A stretch of 64,000 bases of DNA from NCBI GenBank assembly GCA_014904845.1, contig MU119284.1:1-64000 (forward strand). The letters run 5' to 3'. The DNA is from Acephala macrosclerotiorum. Taxonomy: Eukaryota > Ascomycota > Leotiomycetes > Helotiales > Mollisiaceae. Under the pieces are notes generated by a model, which was not told the origin of the DNA, made no database searches, and worked only from the letters and a program-made list of their open reading frames with translations. The position numbers and the translations under genes are program-made. Positions 22,161-33,722 of the stretch are shown one piece after another (the first letter of the stretch is position 1; every line of letters begins with the position of its first letter).

Positions 22161-24487
22161 TTGTACAATATGAGAATCGGGAGCATGTTTCGTCGTGGTG
22201 GTTTGGGGGAGGCGGTAATTGGAGAGCGGGAGAGTGGTCAGAGGAAGCAAAGGTCGAATTCGATGAATTGGAGCAAGTTTGAGAGACGGAATAATAGCTC
22301 GGGAACGATAGGAGCGAATGAGGGTACAGGAGCAGAAGGGGCAGATGTATCGTCGATCGTTCCGATTGAGACACCGACACCGACTGCAACACTGCCTGCG
22401 AATACATCGATTGCTGCTGTCACCAGCGCGGTTGCTGCAGAGACAACCCCAATTCCAGAGACAACCCCAGTCCCGGAGACTACACCAGTCCCAGAGACAA
22501 CACCAGTCCCAGAGACAACCCCAGTTCCAGAGACCACACCAGCTGCAGAGACCACACCAGCTGCAGAGACAACACCAGTTCCAGAAACCACACCGATCCC
22601 AGAAAGTTCGATTGCGGCTATAACAGATACGCCAATAGCCTCTTTGCCAGCTGCCACTACCAGTGCTGTTGTAGAAACGTCAGCAATCTCAGAGAGTTCG
22701 GCTGCGGTGTCAACAAATGTCCCTCCTGTATCTGATCTTTCAGCTGCTGCCACCTCGACAGAATTGCCTGCCGCAGCGAGTTCCACCATACCCATTGAGG
22801 TTGCGGTATATCATCCATGTAGAGATTTAAAAGGTGTTCATACTAAGACATACAGGCCTCAACGAGTATCGAAAGCACAGCAGCTTCTACGACTCTTGTA
22901 CCAGACAACTCTGCGATTGCCCTGACCTCTGATCTACCTTCCTCGAGCATCGATTCCATAGCGACAGGCTCAGATATATCAGCCGCGACATCTACCGCTC
23001 CTCTCTTGGCCGCAGCGGCCAGCTCTACTTTCGTGTCTTCGAGTTCGGATATAGCCACAGATTCGATACTGCCAGCAGCGTCAAGCTCAGTTCTCTCTTC
23101 AGACACAGCTCTCGGGACGGCACAGACAACAGATTCTAGCCTAGCTTCCACAACCTCCATTTCCGCTCCTCTCTCTACAGACTCTATTCAGACCTCAGTC
23201 GTCGACACTGCTCTCATTTCCGCCACAGATCTTGCTCCACCTCTTTCCACATCCCCGGTCATCGCTTCCACAGACTCACTTGCGCCTAAGCACTCTCCGT
23301 CCGGGCCATTGAGCTCTTCAGCCTCCTCACCACCTACTTCAGGCTCAGCAGGACCGAAAGCGACTCCCACAGATGGAACGAAAGCCTCTTCCTCAGGATC
23401 AGCGTCGTCCTCTAGATCAGTGTTGTCTTCCGGATCAGTATCGTCTTCTGGACCAGCGTCGTCTTCTGGATCAGCGTCGTCCTCTGGATCCGCATCGTCC
23501 TCCGGAGTAACTGCGCTGCCTATCTCCTCGGCCAAGTCATCTGTTGTTGTCATGTCAACCATCACAACCGGAAAGTCGACGATCGTGACTTCGTTCACAG
23601 TTGCGGCGGATTCATTGCCAACGATTGCACCCGGCGCGGTGGGTAGTGGAACGAATGCTGGCACAGGATCAGGAAATGGATCTGGGACGAATGTTGATGG
23701 AGGAACGAATTCTAGTTCTAATAGTGGAAGCGGTATCACTGCCACAACTGTGACCGCCAGCAAGGCAACCGTGGCAGTCAGTGCCATTGCTATTGGAGGT
23801 AAGCCTCTCTCTCTTCCCCCCTTCTCCGAACCATGTAACTGACACTTCACAGTTGGATCCATACTCCTCTTCGTCGCCATCGTCTTCATAATCCGCCGCA
23901 TCCTCCGCCGTCGCCGTCTCGGAAAGAAAGCCGACACACCCCCTCAATCCCCTCTCCTAACTTCTATGGATGGTACGCTCCCACTCTCAATCTCACGAAA
24001 CATGTCTCAACGATCAGGCAATACCGAATTCAGCAGTTTCTGGGGGTTAAACAGCACCGCCAACTCCAACAACAGCCGTGATGACGGAGCATTCAGCCAA
24101 GGCACCACGGCCGTCCCCTCTCGCTACAACGAAAACATCTCTCAAAGCCGAACCAACGCCCTCGCGCCCTCAGGCTACATTTATGAAACCGAGAGTTCTC
24201 GGGCTCAATCCCCCTTCTACAACAGGGTCGAGGAGGTTCCGCCTTTGAGTCCTTTGCCGCAAGCTGCGATGGAGAGATATAGGGATATCGATGAAGAGAA
24301 GGGAACCCTGGTTTCTGGAATGTATAATGGGAATGAGAGGATGGGTGGGGATGGGAACTTGGGAAGTGGTGCAGGGGGGAGGTATGAAGATCGGAGTCCG
24401 AATGGGACGGTGAGGGGTCTTAGCTTGTTTCCGAGGCAGATGAGGAGGGAGAGTCTTGGGAAGGAGGTTGAGCCTAGAAAGTTTTAG
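22161..24487 (+). CDS. mucin-like Ser/Thr-rich single-pass membrane protein
   Basis: Three exons (22161-22805, 22856-23798, 23853-24487) give about 740 residues. After a basic N-terminus come about ten ETTP(V/I/A)(P/A) hexapeptide repeats (residues about 93-150), then about 350 residues rich in Ser, Thr, Ala and Pro, including SSSGSAS repeats, likely heavily O-mannosylated. A single membrane segment (VSAIAIGGVGSILLFVAIVF, around 520-540) is followed by RRILRRRR and a 200-residue cytosolic tail. The shape resembles fungal cell-wall sensors (Wsc/Mid2-like). However, no cysteine-rich head and no signal peptide are seen, so the true start may be further upstream. No homologue is named. Confidence 0.75.
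22439..22605 (+). repeat. 18-base minisatellite encoding ETTPVP repeats
   Basis: Units of the form GAGACAACCCCAGT(C/T)CC(A/G) repeat in frame about nine times with synonymous and Pro/Ala variation, encoding ETTPVP, ETTPIP and ETTPAA. Confidence 0.92.
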
Positions 24488-24991
24488 GGGAGGGGATGAG
24501 GACAATGAGGTGGTGGATTCAGGATGAGTGGAGTTGAATGATATGAGAGGGGAGAGTGCAAGTCATTGGTATATAAGTAACATCAATCAGTAATTCGGAA
24601 TGGAGGAGGTGGAAATGCTCGTACTGTTCGTTCCACGCGATGCCGAGTTTGTGCTTCTTTTGGCTTACGACCATCCTTCCAGCCGCCAGGCCTGAGCACA
24701 GTTATAAGACAAACGAAGCACCAGAAAAATCATCGGTCGCTGTTTCCGTTTGGGACATTCAAAAATCCTCGAGATGAGCTCCCCAAATTTTAGGTATTGA
24801 TAGACAATGACCCCGCCTCATGTGACCCCTCCTCGCTAAAATAGGGGGGCAATCCAAAGGCTCTCAAAATCCATCCAGAAAATTGCTATCTCGTAGGCTC
24901 GCGGCAAGTCTTGGCAGCAGCGCTGCAGTAATTGGCGACTTTTGTGGAGATCGATCAACACTTTCCCTTGCGACATACGACGCATTCATAT
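24488..24991. other. intergenic, nothing recognised
   Basis: 3' flank of the membrane protein gene up to the left end of the first mariner-like element. Confidence 0.5.
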
Positions 24992-26372
24992 CGAGGCGGA
25001 TAAAATTTATGACCGTGAAACTAGCAACCCGCACGGGCTTTGTTGATTGTTTATCTCTATTTATGATTACTCTCTTCTTATTCTCTGTTATTCTATCAAT
25101 CACAATACTATTATAGAAGTTCCACTTGATCAAACCTTTTTTCAAATACTTGAAAAACTCAAAAAACACTATAAAACTACTGCAAAATAAAACGAGCGTA
25201 AAACAAAAAAAAAAAAAACCGATATTTTTACACGCAAAAAGATCAATACTTTACAATATTTCAAGCTTTACAAAACAATTATAGAAATAGCAAAATTTGT
25301 GCAAAAACTATAGTCAATTATTAAAGACATTTGCGAGCTAAATAAGGATTTTATTCGAATTGTACGCTTTATAAGAAGTATTAAATTTATTATTTCAAAA
25401 GAAAAAGTTTTATAATTAGAACAAGAAATAGAAAAGTATTAATCTCGAGACTCTATGACTGCAAATAAACTTATTGATTATTTTGATTTTAATTGTAGTA
25501 TATCGACTTTAAATATTGCATTTAAAAGAGAAAAGATTGACTATTTTTGAGTTGTAAAGAAAAAGTTTTTGATTTCTAAAAACATGAGAAAAAGAGATAA
25601 ATACTGTAGAACTTTGAGAAATGAAATAGACTGAATATTGTTTCAATATAAGAACGTTTTGTACTCAAATGTATATTACTTTGCACATAATATGAAGAAA
25701 AAGAAAAAGTATTATTGCAAGCGTAAAAGAAATAAGAATAGTAAACTGTATAGAGATTATTTGAATAAAGTATATAAACGAATTGATCAAATCAAGATTT
25801 TATTTATAGTCTTTGCAATAATTGAATAGAATTTCAAGAGCAAATTGGTCTTTATAAATAGATACATTGATGAAAATGATTATATAGAGCAGTTTCTTGA
25901 TTTAGTAGTTCGTTTATTCTTCGAGAAATAGCGAGTAAAAGCAATTGCATTTTATTTGGTCTGTAAATAGGCATTTTAAGAGGATAATGAGAGAGTATAT
26001 AAAATCAAATCAGTGAATAATGCATTTAATGACTTTAAGAATGAGCATAAGATCAAGTAATTGAAATCTAGACACTCTATTAATTCTTTAGATTTCAATT
26101 TTATTGAGAGAATTTGACGTAAATTCAAACAATGAATCAAGAAAAAGAAATCTATTAATTAGATCGATTTAAAGCGCTATATTGAAAAGGAGTAGAAAAA
26201 GATCACTATATAGAATATCAATAAAGAGATTGAGAAAATAGTAGAAGCTGTAAACGAGTATATTGATAGAAATAGAAATATAATCTCATTTTGATAAATA
26301 GAAAGAATTGTTTTTGTAGTTTAAATTGATATAGTAACGTTAGTTTCACGGTCATAAATTTTATCCGCTTCG
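24992..26372 (+). mobile_element. RIP-degraded Tc1/mariner-like transposon, copy A
   Basis: Terminal inverted repeats CGAGGCGGATAAAATTTATG... and the complement at the right end (…TTTTATCCGCTTCG) bound a very AT-rich 1381-base element. Flanks read TAT on both sides (24989-24991, 26373-26375). A plus-strand transposase remnant is recognisable: an HTH-like N-terminus, then NSLDFNFIERI at 26077-26114, corresponding to the conserved S-PDLNPIE-W block of Tc1/mariner DDE enzymes. Many TAG/TGA/TAA codons interrupt it (for example TGA at 26115-26117 where copy B keeps TGG). No functional transposase. Confidence 0.88.
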
Positions 26373-26726
26373 TATAACCAGGCAATAAAAATGAAAAGTA
26401 AATAAATACAACTTTCACTAAAAAGCTTTTCCAACAAATAATACTCTTTTGAGAATCGCAAAAAGAGTTTGTAGTGCAATCTGGAGATCACTCTATGCAT
26501 TGGTCTTTTTTGCTCGCTACGAACGCGCGTAAACGATGTATTGTAGATGTGAGAGAGCGGTAAGCTTTTTTATACTTGTAGTATTGGTGCAATCAGTCTT
26601 GGAGCGCTTTTATTTGGAGAGTTGATTGATGCTTACGAGAGAGAGAGTAAGAGAATCATGATCCGTATTCAACAAATAGAATAGTTACGTGCCGGCATTT
26701 GTTGGTAATGAGCGGAGTTCAGTCTA
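26373..26726. other. spacer between the two mariner-like copies
   Basis: About 350 bases, less AT-rich than the elements. No gene or shared repeat recognised. Confidence 0.5.
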
Positions 26727-28106
26727 CGAAGCGGATAAAATTTATGATCGTGAAACTAGTAACTCGCACGGGCTTTATTGATTGTTTATTTCTATTTATG
26801 ATTATTCTCTTTTTATTCTCTGTTATTCTATTAATCACAATACTATTATAGAAATTCCACTTGATTAAACCTCTTTTTAAACACTTGAAAAACTCAAAAA
26901 ATACTATAAAACTACTATAGAATAAAATGAGCGCAAAACAGAAAAAAGAGAAATCGATATTTCTATACGCAAAAAGATCAATACTTTACAATATTTCAAG
27001 CTTTACAAAACAATTACAAAAATAGTAAAATTTGTGTAAAAATTATAATTAATTGTTAAAAACATTTACGAGTTAAATAAAGACTTTATTCGAATTGTAC
27101 GCTCTACAAGAAGTATTAAATTTATTATTTTAAGAGAAAAAGTTTTATAATTAGAACAAGAAATAAAAAAGTATTGATCTCGAGACTCTATAATTACAAA
27201 TAAATTTATTGATTATTTTGATTTTGATTGTAGTGTATCGACTTTGAATATTGTATTCAAAAGAGAAAAAATTGACTATTTTTGAACTACAAAAAAAAAG
27301 TTTTTGACTTCTAAAAACATGAGAAAAAGAGATAAATACTATAGAACTTTGAGAAATAGAATAGATTGAATATTATCTCAATACAAGAACATTTTGTACT
27401 CAAATGCATATCACTTTGTACATAATATAAAAAGGAAAAAAAAGTGTTATTGCAAGCGTAAAAGAGATGAGAATAGTAAACTGTATAGAGATTATTTGAA
27501 TAAAGTACATAAACGAATTGATCAAATCAAGATCTTATTTACAGTCTTTGTAATGATTGGATAGAATTTCAAAAGCAAATTAGTCTTTATAGACAAATAC
27601 ATTGATAAAAATGACTATGTAAAGCAGTTTCTTGATCTAGTAGTTCGTTCATTTTTCGAGAAGTAGTAAATAAGAGCAATTGTATTTTACTTGATCTGTA
27701 AATGAGCATTTCAAGAGGATAATAAAAGAGTATATAGAATCAAATCAATAGACAATGCATTTAATGACTTCAAGAATGAGCATAAGATTAAGCAATTGAA
27801 ATCTAAGTACTCTACTAATTCTTTAGATTTCAATTCTATTGAGAGAATTTGGCGCAAATTCAAGTAACGAGTCAAGAAAAAGAAGTCTATTAATCAGACC
27901 GATTTAAGGCGCTATATTGAAAAAAAGTAGAAAAAGATCACTGTGCAGAACATCAATAAAGAGATTGAGAAGATGGTAGAAGCTGTGAGCGAGTGTATTG
28001 ATAGAGATAGAGATATAATCTCATTTTGATAGATAGAAAAAGTTGTTTTTGTAGTCTAAATTGGCATAGCAACGTTAGTTTCACGGTCATAAATTTTATC
28101 CGTCTC
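26727..28106 (+). mobile_element. RIP-degraded Tc1/mariner-like transposon, copy B
   Basis: The same family and orientation as copy A, 1380 bases, with ends CGAAGCGGATAAAATTTATG... and ...AAATTTTATCCGTCTCG. The flanks read CTA and CTG, so the target duplication is not exact. The IERIW motif is intact here (TGG at 27850-27852), but stops occur elsewhere (for example around 27545 and 27665). Nearly colinear with copy A; differences are mostly C/T and G/A. Confidence 0.88.
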
Positions 28107-28759
28107 GCTGAATCATTATCATCAGCAACAGCAGCAGCATAATCAGCATCAGCATCAATATCAGTATCAGTATTATGCTTTTGGCGTTTCGTGAGAATTG
28201 GTCTCACTTCTTTTCTCACCGCTTCCTTATACCGTAGCCCTACTTCCTAAGTAGTTCTAGCGAATTGGGATTGTCTCCCCGCACGGTGACGTCATAAATT
28301 AGCGGCGACTGAGAATACCTTGCCTCCAGGCTTAAGACAGAGCCAGAGGCGTCCAATTATCATTCTTTTTCAGTTAACGAGTAAGGTCTCGGCTCGGCCC
28401 GATGTCATGCAGTGGCTCTTCACATGTTAGCCGATCCGAAATGGAAGTGGTGGGTGCCACGGCATAAGGTTACTTTTCGGCTGAGCTGAGCATCAGCCCA
28501 CGAAGAGTTTACCTCATGACCATAGAACCAGGCCAAAATAGAAATTACAGATCAGTTGCTACTTCATAGGTATATAAGGCTACGCTTTCCCACCAGACAA
28601 AAGTGCTCATCGACCTTCAAACTTCATTTTGCCGCGGCCGACCAGTATTGAAGCGAAGACTCGAAGCATACCGATTCACGCCCAAAATAGACGTATGTAG
28701 GTACTTATTCCATGACATAGGACTAAAGCTAATGAGTCACAAGCCGACAAACCGCGACA
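28107..28759. other. intergenic with CAG/CAT trinucleotide tract
   Basis: 28115-28180 is an imperfect CAG/CAT trinucleotide run. On the minus strand it would read Asp/Ala-rich residues following MRKEVRPILTKRQKHN, so copy B may have inserted into an older coding exon. The right half is the upstream region of the next gene. Confidence 0.5.
28571..28579 (+). promoter_or_regulatory. putative TATA box
   Basis: TATATAAGG lies about 190 bases before the start codon of the 222-residue gene. Confidence 0.4.
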
Positions 28760-29428
28760 ATGGAGTCAAAATCCAATACAATAGACTGGGACGACCTCAA
28801 GATACTCCTCCGCGCCGCTCAAAACCCCCGATTCTGTGGCTCGGTCGAAGACGCCAAGCAATTCTTTGACGGGAAGCGCAAAGGAGATTCCAATGCCATG
28901 ATCGCTGCGTTTCCATACATCGTCTACGAAGCACTGCCAAAAGCTCCTGATGTCACTCCGGCACAGAGGAAACTTCTTGGAGACTATCCCTTGAACACCA
29001 ACGTCGCTGTTGACGTGAAGCTCGACAAGTATATCGGTGAAGTTTCAGTCGCAGGATGGAAAATTGTCGAAGACGAATTGGAGAAGGTGATCGCGCCAAC
29101 AACAGCCGATCGAGCTGCACTATGCGCAACATTCTTGAAGCACTTGGAGGCAGCTTTGAGTAACGGGATTACGATGAATAAGAGTACGGACTTGACGCTG
29201 GGGCTGGTGGGGCCGAGGGATATGAAGTGTGCGGAATACCCTGCATATCCGTTGGGAAAGACGGCTCAGATTACATTGGAGCCGGGGAAGGACCGTTTCT
29301 ATCACTCGTGGTTTAGGAGTACGAATTATAAGCCGACACTAACAGATAATGAGAGAGCAAAGTTGGTGAAGGAGCTAATCGGGACGATGAATCTTTTTGC
29401 AAAGGACATTATCAAGGAGCAAAAGTAG
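28760..29428 (+). CDS. hypothetical protein, 222 residues
   Basis: Single exon starting MESKSNTIDWDDLKILL. Mixed soluble alpha/beta composition, no signal peptide or membrane segment, Trp/Tyr-containing conserved-looking stretches (WDDLKILL, FPYIVYEALP, FYHSWFRSTNY) and a Lys-rich helical C-terminus. Base composition and codon use look like genuine coding sequence. Function not recognised. Confidence 0.7.
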   Translation: MESKSNTIDWDDLKILLRAAQNPRFCGSVEDAKQFFDGKRKGDSNAMIAAFPYIVYEALPKAPDVTPAQRKLLGDYPLNTNVAVDVKLDKYIGEVSVAGWKIVEDELEKVIAPTTADRAALCATFLKHLEAALSNGITMNKSTDLTLGLVGPRDMKCAEYPAYPLGKTAQITLEPGKDRFYHSWFRSTNYKPTLTDNERAKLVKELIGTMNLFAKDIIKEQK

Positions 29429-29465
29429 GTTCTACAATCAGCTGTTGTCGAGTCTCGCGCAGCGA

Positions 29466-29831
29466 TCACATGTCCAAGCCAAAAGATGCGTTCGGAATGT
29501 AACAATCACTCTTTCTCGAAATATTCTCTGTAGCCGTGACTGTTTGATCAACTCCAATTGGAGCTTGAATAGTGTAAGAAACTTGAAGATGTGAAACTCC
29601 AACGCGCACCACTCCACAGTCTATTGCACACGTGAATTCACCTTTGGGGGCCGAGTCTCGCCGCACAAGCAGTGCTGTCAAGATAATATTGGGTGTCAAT
29701 TTAACAGACTCTCTTTCAGGATCCGACCCGAAGACTTGGAGTGTGAATCTTCGTACCATGGAGGATGCGTTGCATGAAGATTCACCATTGCGACTCGCTT
29801 TCTGGGAGAATGGAGGAGATCTGCTTTGCAA
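29466..29831 (-). CDS. possible hypothetical protein, 121 residues
   Basis: An open frame MQSRSPPFSQKASRNGE... to ASFGLDM, convergent with the preceding gene. It contains a beta-rich stretch (FTCAIDCGVVRVGVSHLQVSYTI). No domain is recognised and no introns were tested; it could be chance. Confidence 0.3.
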   Translation of the reverse strand: MQSRSPPFSQKASRNGESSCNASSMVRRFTLQVFGSDPERESVKLTPNIILTALLVRRDSAPKGEFTCAIDCGVVRVGVSHLQVSYTIQAPIGVDQTVTATENISRKSDCYIPNASFGLDM

Positions 29832-32800
29832 ATAACCCTCCTTCTGTTGTCTTCTAGCTAGATAGCAAAGTGTAAAGAAAAGAGGCCTTGATGCAGTGAG
29901 AAGGAGAATTTATAAGAACAGTTTAACCAATTATGCAGCATATCTACTGCTGGAGACGGATGAGATGCTGGGATGAGGTATAAATTCCGGAAGGGATTCT
30001 TCGACAAAGCAAATCAGCGACGATGTAAGAACCCTCGCCATTTGACCCTGGGACAGAGCTGAGAAGTTGAGAGGATGTGGGGCTGGTGCGGATTCGATAA
30101 TTAACATTTCTTCCTAAATGAAGATGAAATTTAAAGGATTCTCAGCTTACGGACGGAATGCCGTAACATGGCATTTGGGATTACTCTCGAGACTGCTGCC
30201 AAGGCCACATCCGTTGTCACGTCTAGGAAACTCTTCGCGAGATGCACCTAGATTAAAAAAAAACAGGTTAGGGATACCTTTACACGATTGGAAGGTTTCC
30301 ACTCCCAGAATCATGTTCCTGTCAAAGATACAAATCTAGAGCAAGCTGCGAAACCGAAGTTGAGCAACTTCGTGAGCCCAGATTTACCAATTCACGTATA
30401 CAGAACCAAAACTTGCAGGCCCTCAAGATGCAGTGACCATAATTTATAGTCCTACAATGAAACGACGCAAGACCGAACTCCTCGAAGCAGGGAGGGCAAT
30501 CGGCGCTATGGGAGGGAAGAGAAAAGCCTATATTGCAAAAACGAAATATGAGCCGACAGAGCTAGAAATTTAGGCTTGGCAATGCCTTCGGGACTTGTTC
30601 ACGAGACCTTGATTTCTTGTGCACTTTGATGCAGAGAGAATTTTATTCTTCAATCTCGATACATCGAACGAACGCGGTTTCTCCGCCATGGCTTTCCACT
30701 TGGCACCAGGAGTGACACTTCCAGGAATTCCATGGCTCTGAATGAGCGAGATGGACCGTTCCACAATGATCTTGATAATCTCAAGACAGTACTTTGCAAG
30801 GCTTCAAGGACAGCTATCTCGCCTCTCTCATCGAATAAATGAGGATATCCCTCTATCCTTCCTTTCCCTGGTCAAAGAAACTAAAGCCATATTGATTGTC
30901 AAGATCCAAGCCGCTATCATTCCTCCGCCCAATCTCCCACCCCTACTCGTACATCCTCCAAGTCAATCACTCGAAGTCAAAGCCGTGCTGAAAGCATATC
31001 GCGTTTAGCGCTGGCAATGGACAAGGGCCCAATAAGACGAGGAAATGAAGCGCAAGACACTTCCACTTGTACGTCTTCAGCCAAGAGTTGGTTGAGTGTG
31101 GGATAGAGAGTTGGCGTAGGAAATTTATACCTCTCTTTTCCCTCCATCCCTGGTTTTTTCCCTTAGTTTCATCGTAAAGACGAAGGAGTGAGAACTAGGT
31201 GTGGGTGGAGAAGGACGTATACGATCTCATCCACAGCCCAGCCGTTCTTAATATCGAACTCTTCTTCTCCAAGATATAAAAGGACTACCCCTTTCATTCA
31301 AAGACGATGCAAAGGAACATAACCTGCCAAGATTCTGTCACATTAGCGATAGTAATTTTTTTCATTTGTCTACGAGGTTGTAGGACTTCGGAGTACCTAG
31401 CACATGAATACCCTTGAACCTCTCCTTGGAATAATAGGGACTTCATTCCTTCCTCCTCTATTAATCGAGCAGAAACAACAATCACTGTCAAGGACAAACT
31501 CGCTGTCATTCCCCGAACTGTTCATTTCTTCACTCTGTCCTTTGCACACCTCGACTTGACTCTTCGCAGCCCCTCGAAATCCTCCTTGAAAGCAGGAGCG
31601 AAAACAAAAGAGCACGAATGTAAGGACATACCGTACGAAGGGGACGAGAGATTGAGGAAATGATACATTTCGTAGATTGTTGATTTGAAAGTTTGAAGCG
31701 CTTAAGGGTGAAATAGGGTTGGGTTTATATACTCTTCTTGACTCTCTTCTCTCACTTAGCACTTCAAGCTTAATTTTGAGGTGAGGTCTTTGATAGCAGG
31801 AAGGAGGACTAGACGTGACGAGTGGAATGGAAGTCCAACCCCTCCTTACGTACGGCTCCGCCTTTTCGACGAGATCTCAGTTTCCTAACGAAAGTATAAA
31901 ACACCATTCCTCTACGCTATGAAAGGTCAACTGCCACATCAATCAAAATGAATTCTCCCACGAACGTGCACCATTGGAGATCATTAATGCCCACCCTGAA
32001 GCCTGAAACAAGAGATTTCTTTCCCTATCCATCCTCATGCTTGTCGTCTTCCATCCACCTCTCTCCTCCTAAAGACAAACAAAATCATTCTTTTGTTGCC
32101 AACAAAAAACTCACTGTCATTCCCACCCCACCCCACCCCACCCCACCCCACCCCACAACCTTTCCCCTCCTCTCTAGCAATCTCCACTCGTTCACTCGAA
32201 ATTAGATCACGATCGAAGTCGCGAAAGCTCAGAGAACAAGGCCGAGGATGGACATGCAAACGCTAAGGGCTCATCACCTCCCTGCGCTCGACCTTGTTCG
32301 TGCGCTGTGCATGTGCGATGTGTTAATCGAGAGCTGGGTGTAGAGGTAGGGGTGTTTTATATCCCTCTTTATTTCGAACACTCTAGTCAAGCTACTTGAG
32401 GGAAAGTGTGGAGAATAATAGGGGCTCAACGAGAAGTAAACCAAAACTTCGATACTATAGCTCTCCTTCCTCAAGCAGACTGCCCGCTTCTAATCGAGGG
32501 ATAAAAAACACCACTCCATCCACCATCCAACTCAAGAAGATATCATCAACTTCCTAAACACTTGTCTCTTAAAACCACTTCTCAGCAACAGCCACCAAGA
32601 ATTCAAGCTCCAACTTTCATTTACAACTTTAAGAAGCACCTAAATTTCACCACCAGCTCTTCCTCCTCCCCACCTCTCGTGTTGGAAGAATAAAATCGCT
32701 GCTAAATACTTCCTCACCATCATCCCCTAATCTACCTCAAATCTTCGCCGGCACATCCACGCTAAGACAAGCTACTTAACATGCAGAAAGCCTTCGCTCG

Positions 32801-33722
32801 ACAACAGAGAGAGGCATAGAAGAAGAGACAACGCAGCGTACAAAGCCATCCACGCAGTCAGGGTTTTAGCTATGGCTGTGGAGCTTGAAGATGGAGGGTC
32901 GCGAGGGTGGAACTTTGACACGTGAATTGACATGTAATTGAAGCAAGTGGTTCTCTTCATCGCCTTTTATTCATTGGATGAAAGTAAGATACGATCGCTG
33001 CTAATTCTCTCTTTCACTATCATCACTCCTTTCTGAAATCGAAGCTCAGCAACGTCCACACCGCCGAATCCGAGGTGGGGATGGATTATTCCCGAGCGAG
33101 AAGGAAGAAGAATGCTGATAGAGGGAAGGAGGGGAAGAGTGGGCCCGAGGTTTCGTCTCAAAACATCGAAAGCATCGGTTGTATCTTTCTTTAGGCACGG
33201 GGATGCGAAATGGATGCGGTGGTAGTTATTTAAACTTGAGCCACGATAGGATTGAAATCTGGATTTGGTATACACGTGGGAGAGAGTAGTGAAAGTGGCG
33301 AAGTGCGGGGTAAAGTTGCCCCTCACTTACCCTTCCGCAAACAATGCAGCGTTTGCGGCGGTGAATTAACTACCGAAAACGCAAAGCAACATGAGGTATG
33401 AAGGTTGAGTGATGGGAATTAGAAGGAAGGTGAAGCAAAGTCAAAAATATGTGTCATTTTTGCTAGGTATCTGAATAGACAGACGTATCTGAACTGTAGA
33501 AGAAATATGAAAGCTATGTCCCCACATCTACACGTACTCTTTAACTTCCAAATACTCCCTCCTAAGAACGGACAGGTATAGAAGAAAAGGGGTGTATCCA
33601 ACTCCAACTCCAAAACAGAATTATCTCGTTCGCAATTTTGCCATGCTATTACCTTTCATTACCTCCATCTTCGCGTCTCAACATTAGGCTTCATCCAGTG
33701 CATCCATTCCATCGTCGACCTC
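29832..33722. other. 3.9 kb without a convincing gene
   Basis: Only frames under 125 residues without domains. Several segments from 31.2 to 32.5 kb resemble each other loosely: AACTC(G/A)CTGTCATTCCC at 31497 and 32109, GAATAATAGGG at 31431 and 32412, and repeated TTAATCGAG/TATAAAA patches. Old diverged duplications are possible. Confidence 0.4.
32122..32156. repeat. CCCCA pentanucleotide tract, G-rich on the minus strand
   Basis: About seven CCCCA units. The complementary strand (TGGGG)n has more than four G4 runs with one-base spacers, so it could form a G-quadruplex. Confidence 0.9.

Noticed and set aside
22238..22795. 185-residue minus-strand frame opposite the ETTPVP repeats
   Set aside because: It is the antisense shadow of the Ser/Thr-rich repeats; its Val/Gly repeats mirror the codons of the real gene, which has introns and a membrane segment.
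23188..23937. 249-residue minus-strand frame
   Set aside because: Antisense of exons 2-3 of the same gene; acidic low complexity and it crosses a well-supported intron.
24992..28106. Segmental duplication of a host gene
   Set aside because: Each unit has its own terminal inverted repeats and different flanks, and the decayed frame has a Tc1/mariner catalytic block.
32122..32156. Telomere or subtelomere signal
   Set aside because: The unit is CCCCA, not CCCTAA, and is flanked by unique sequence.
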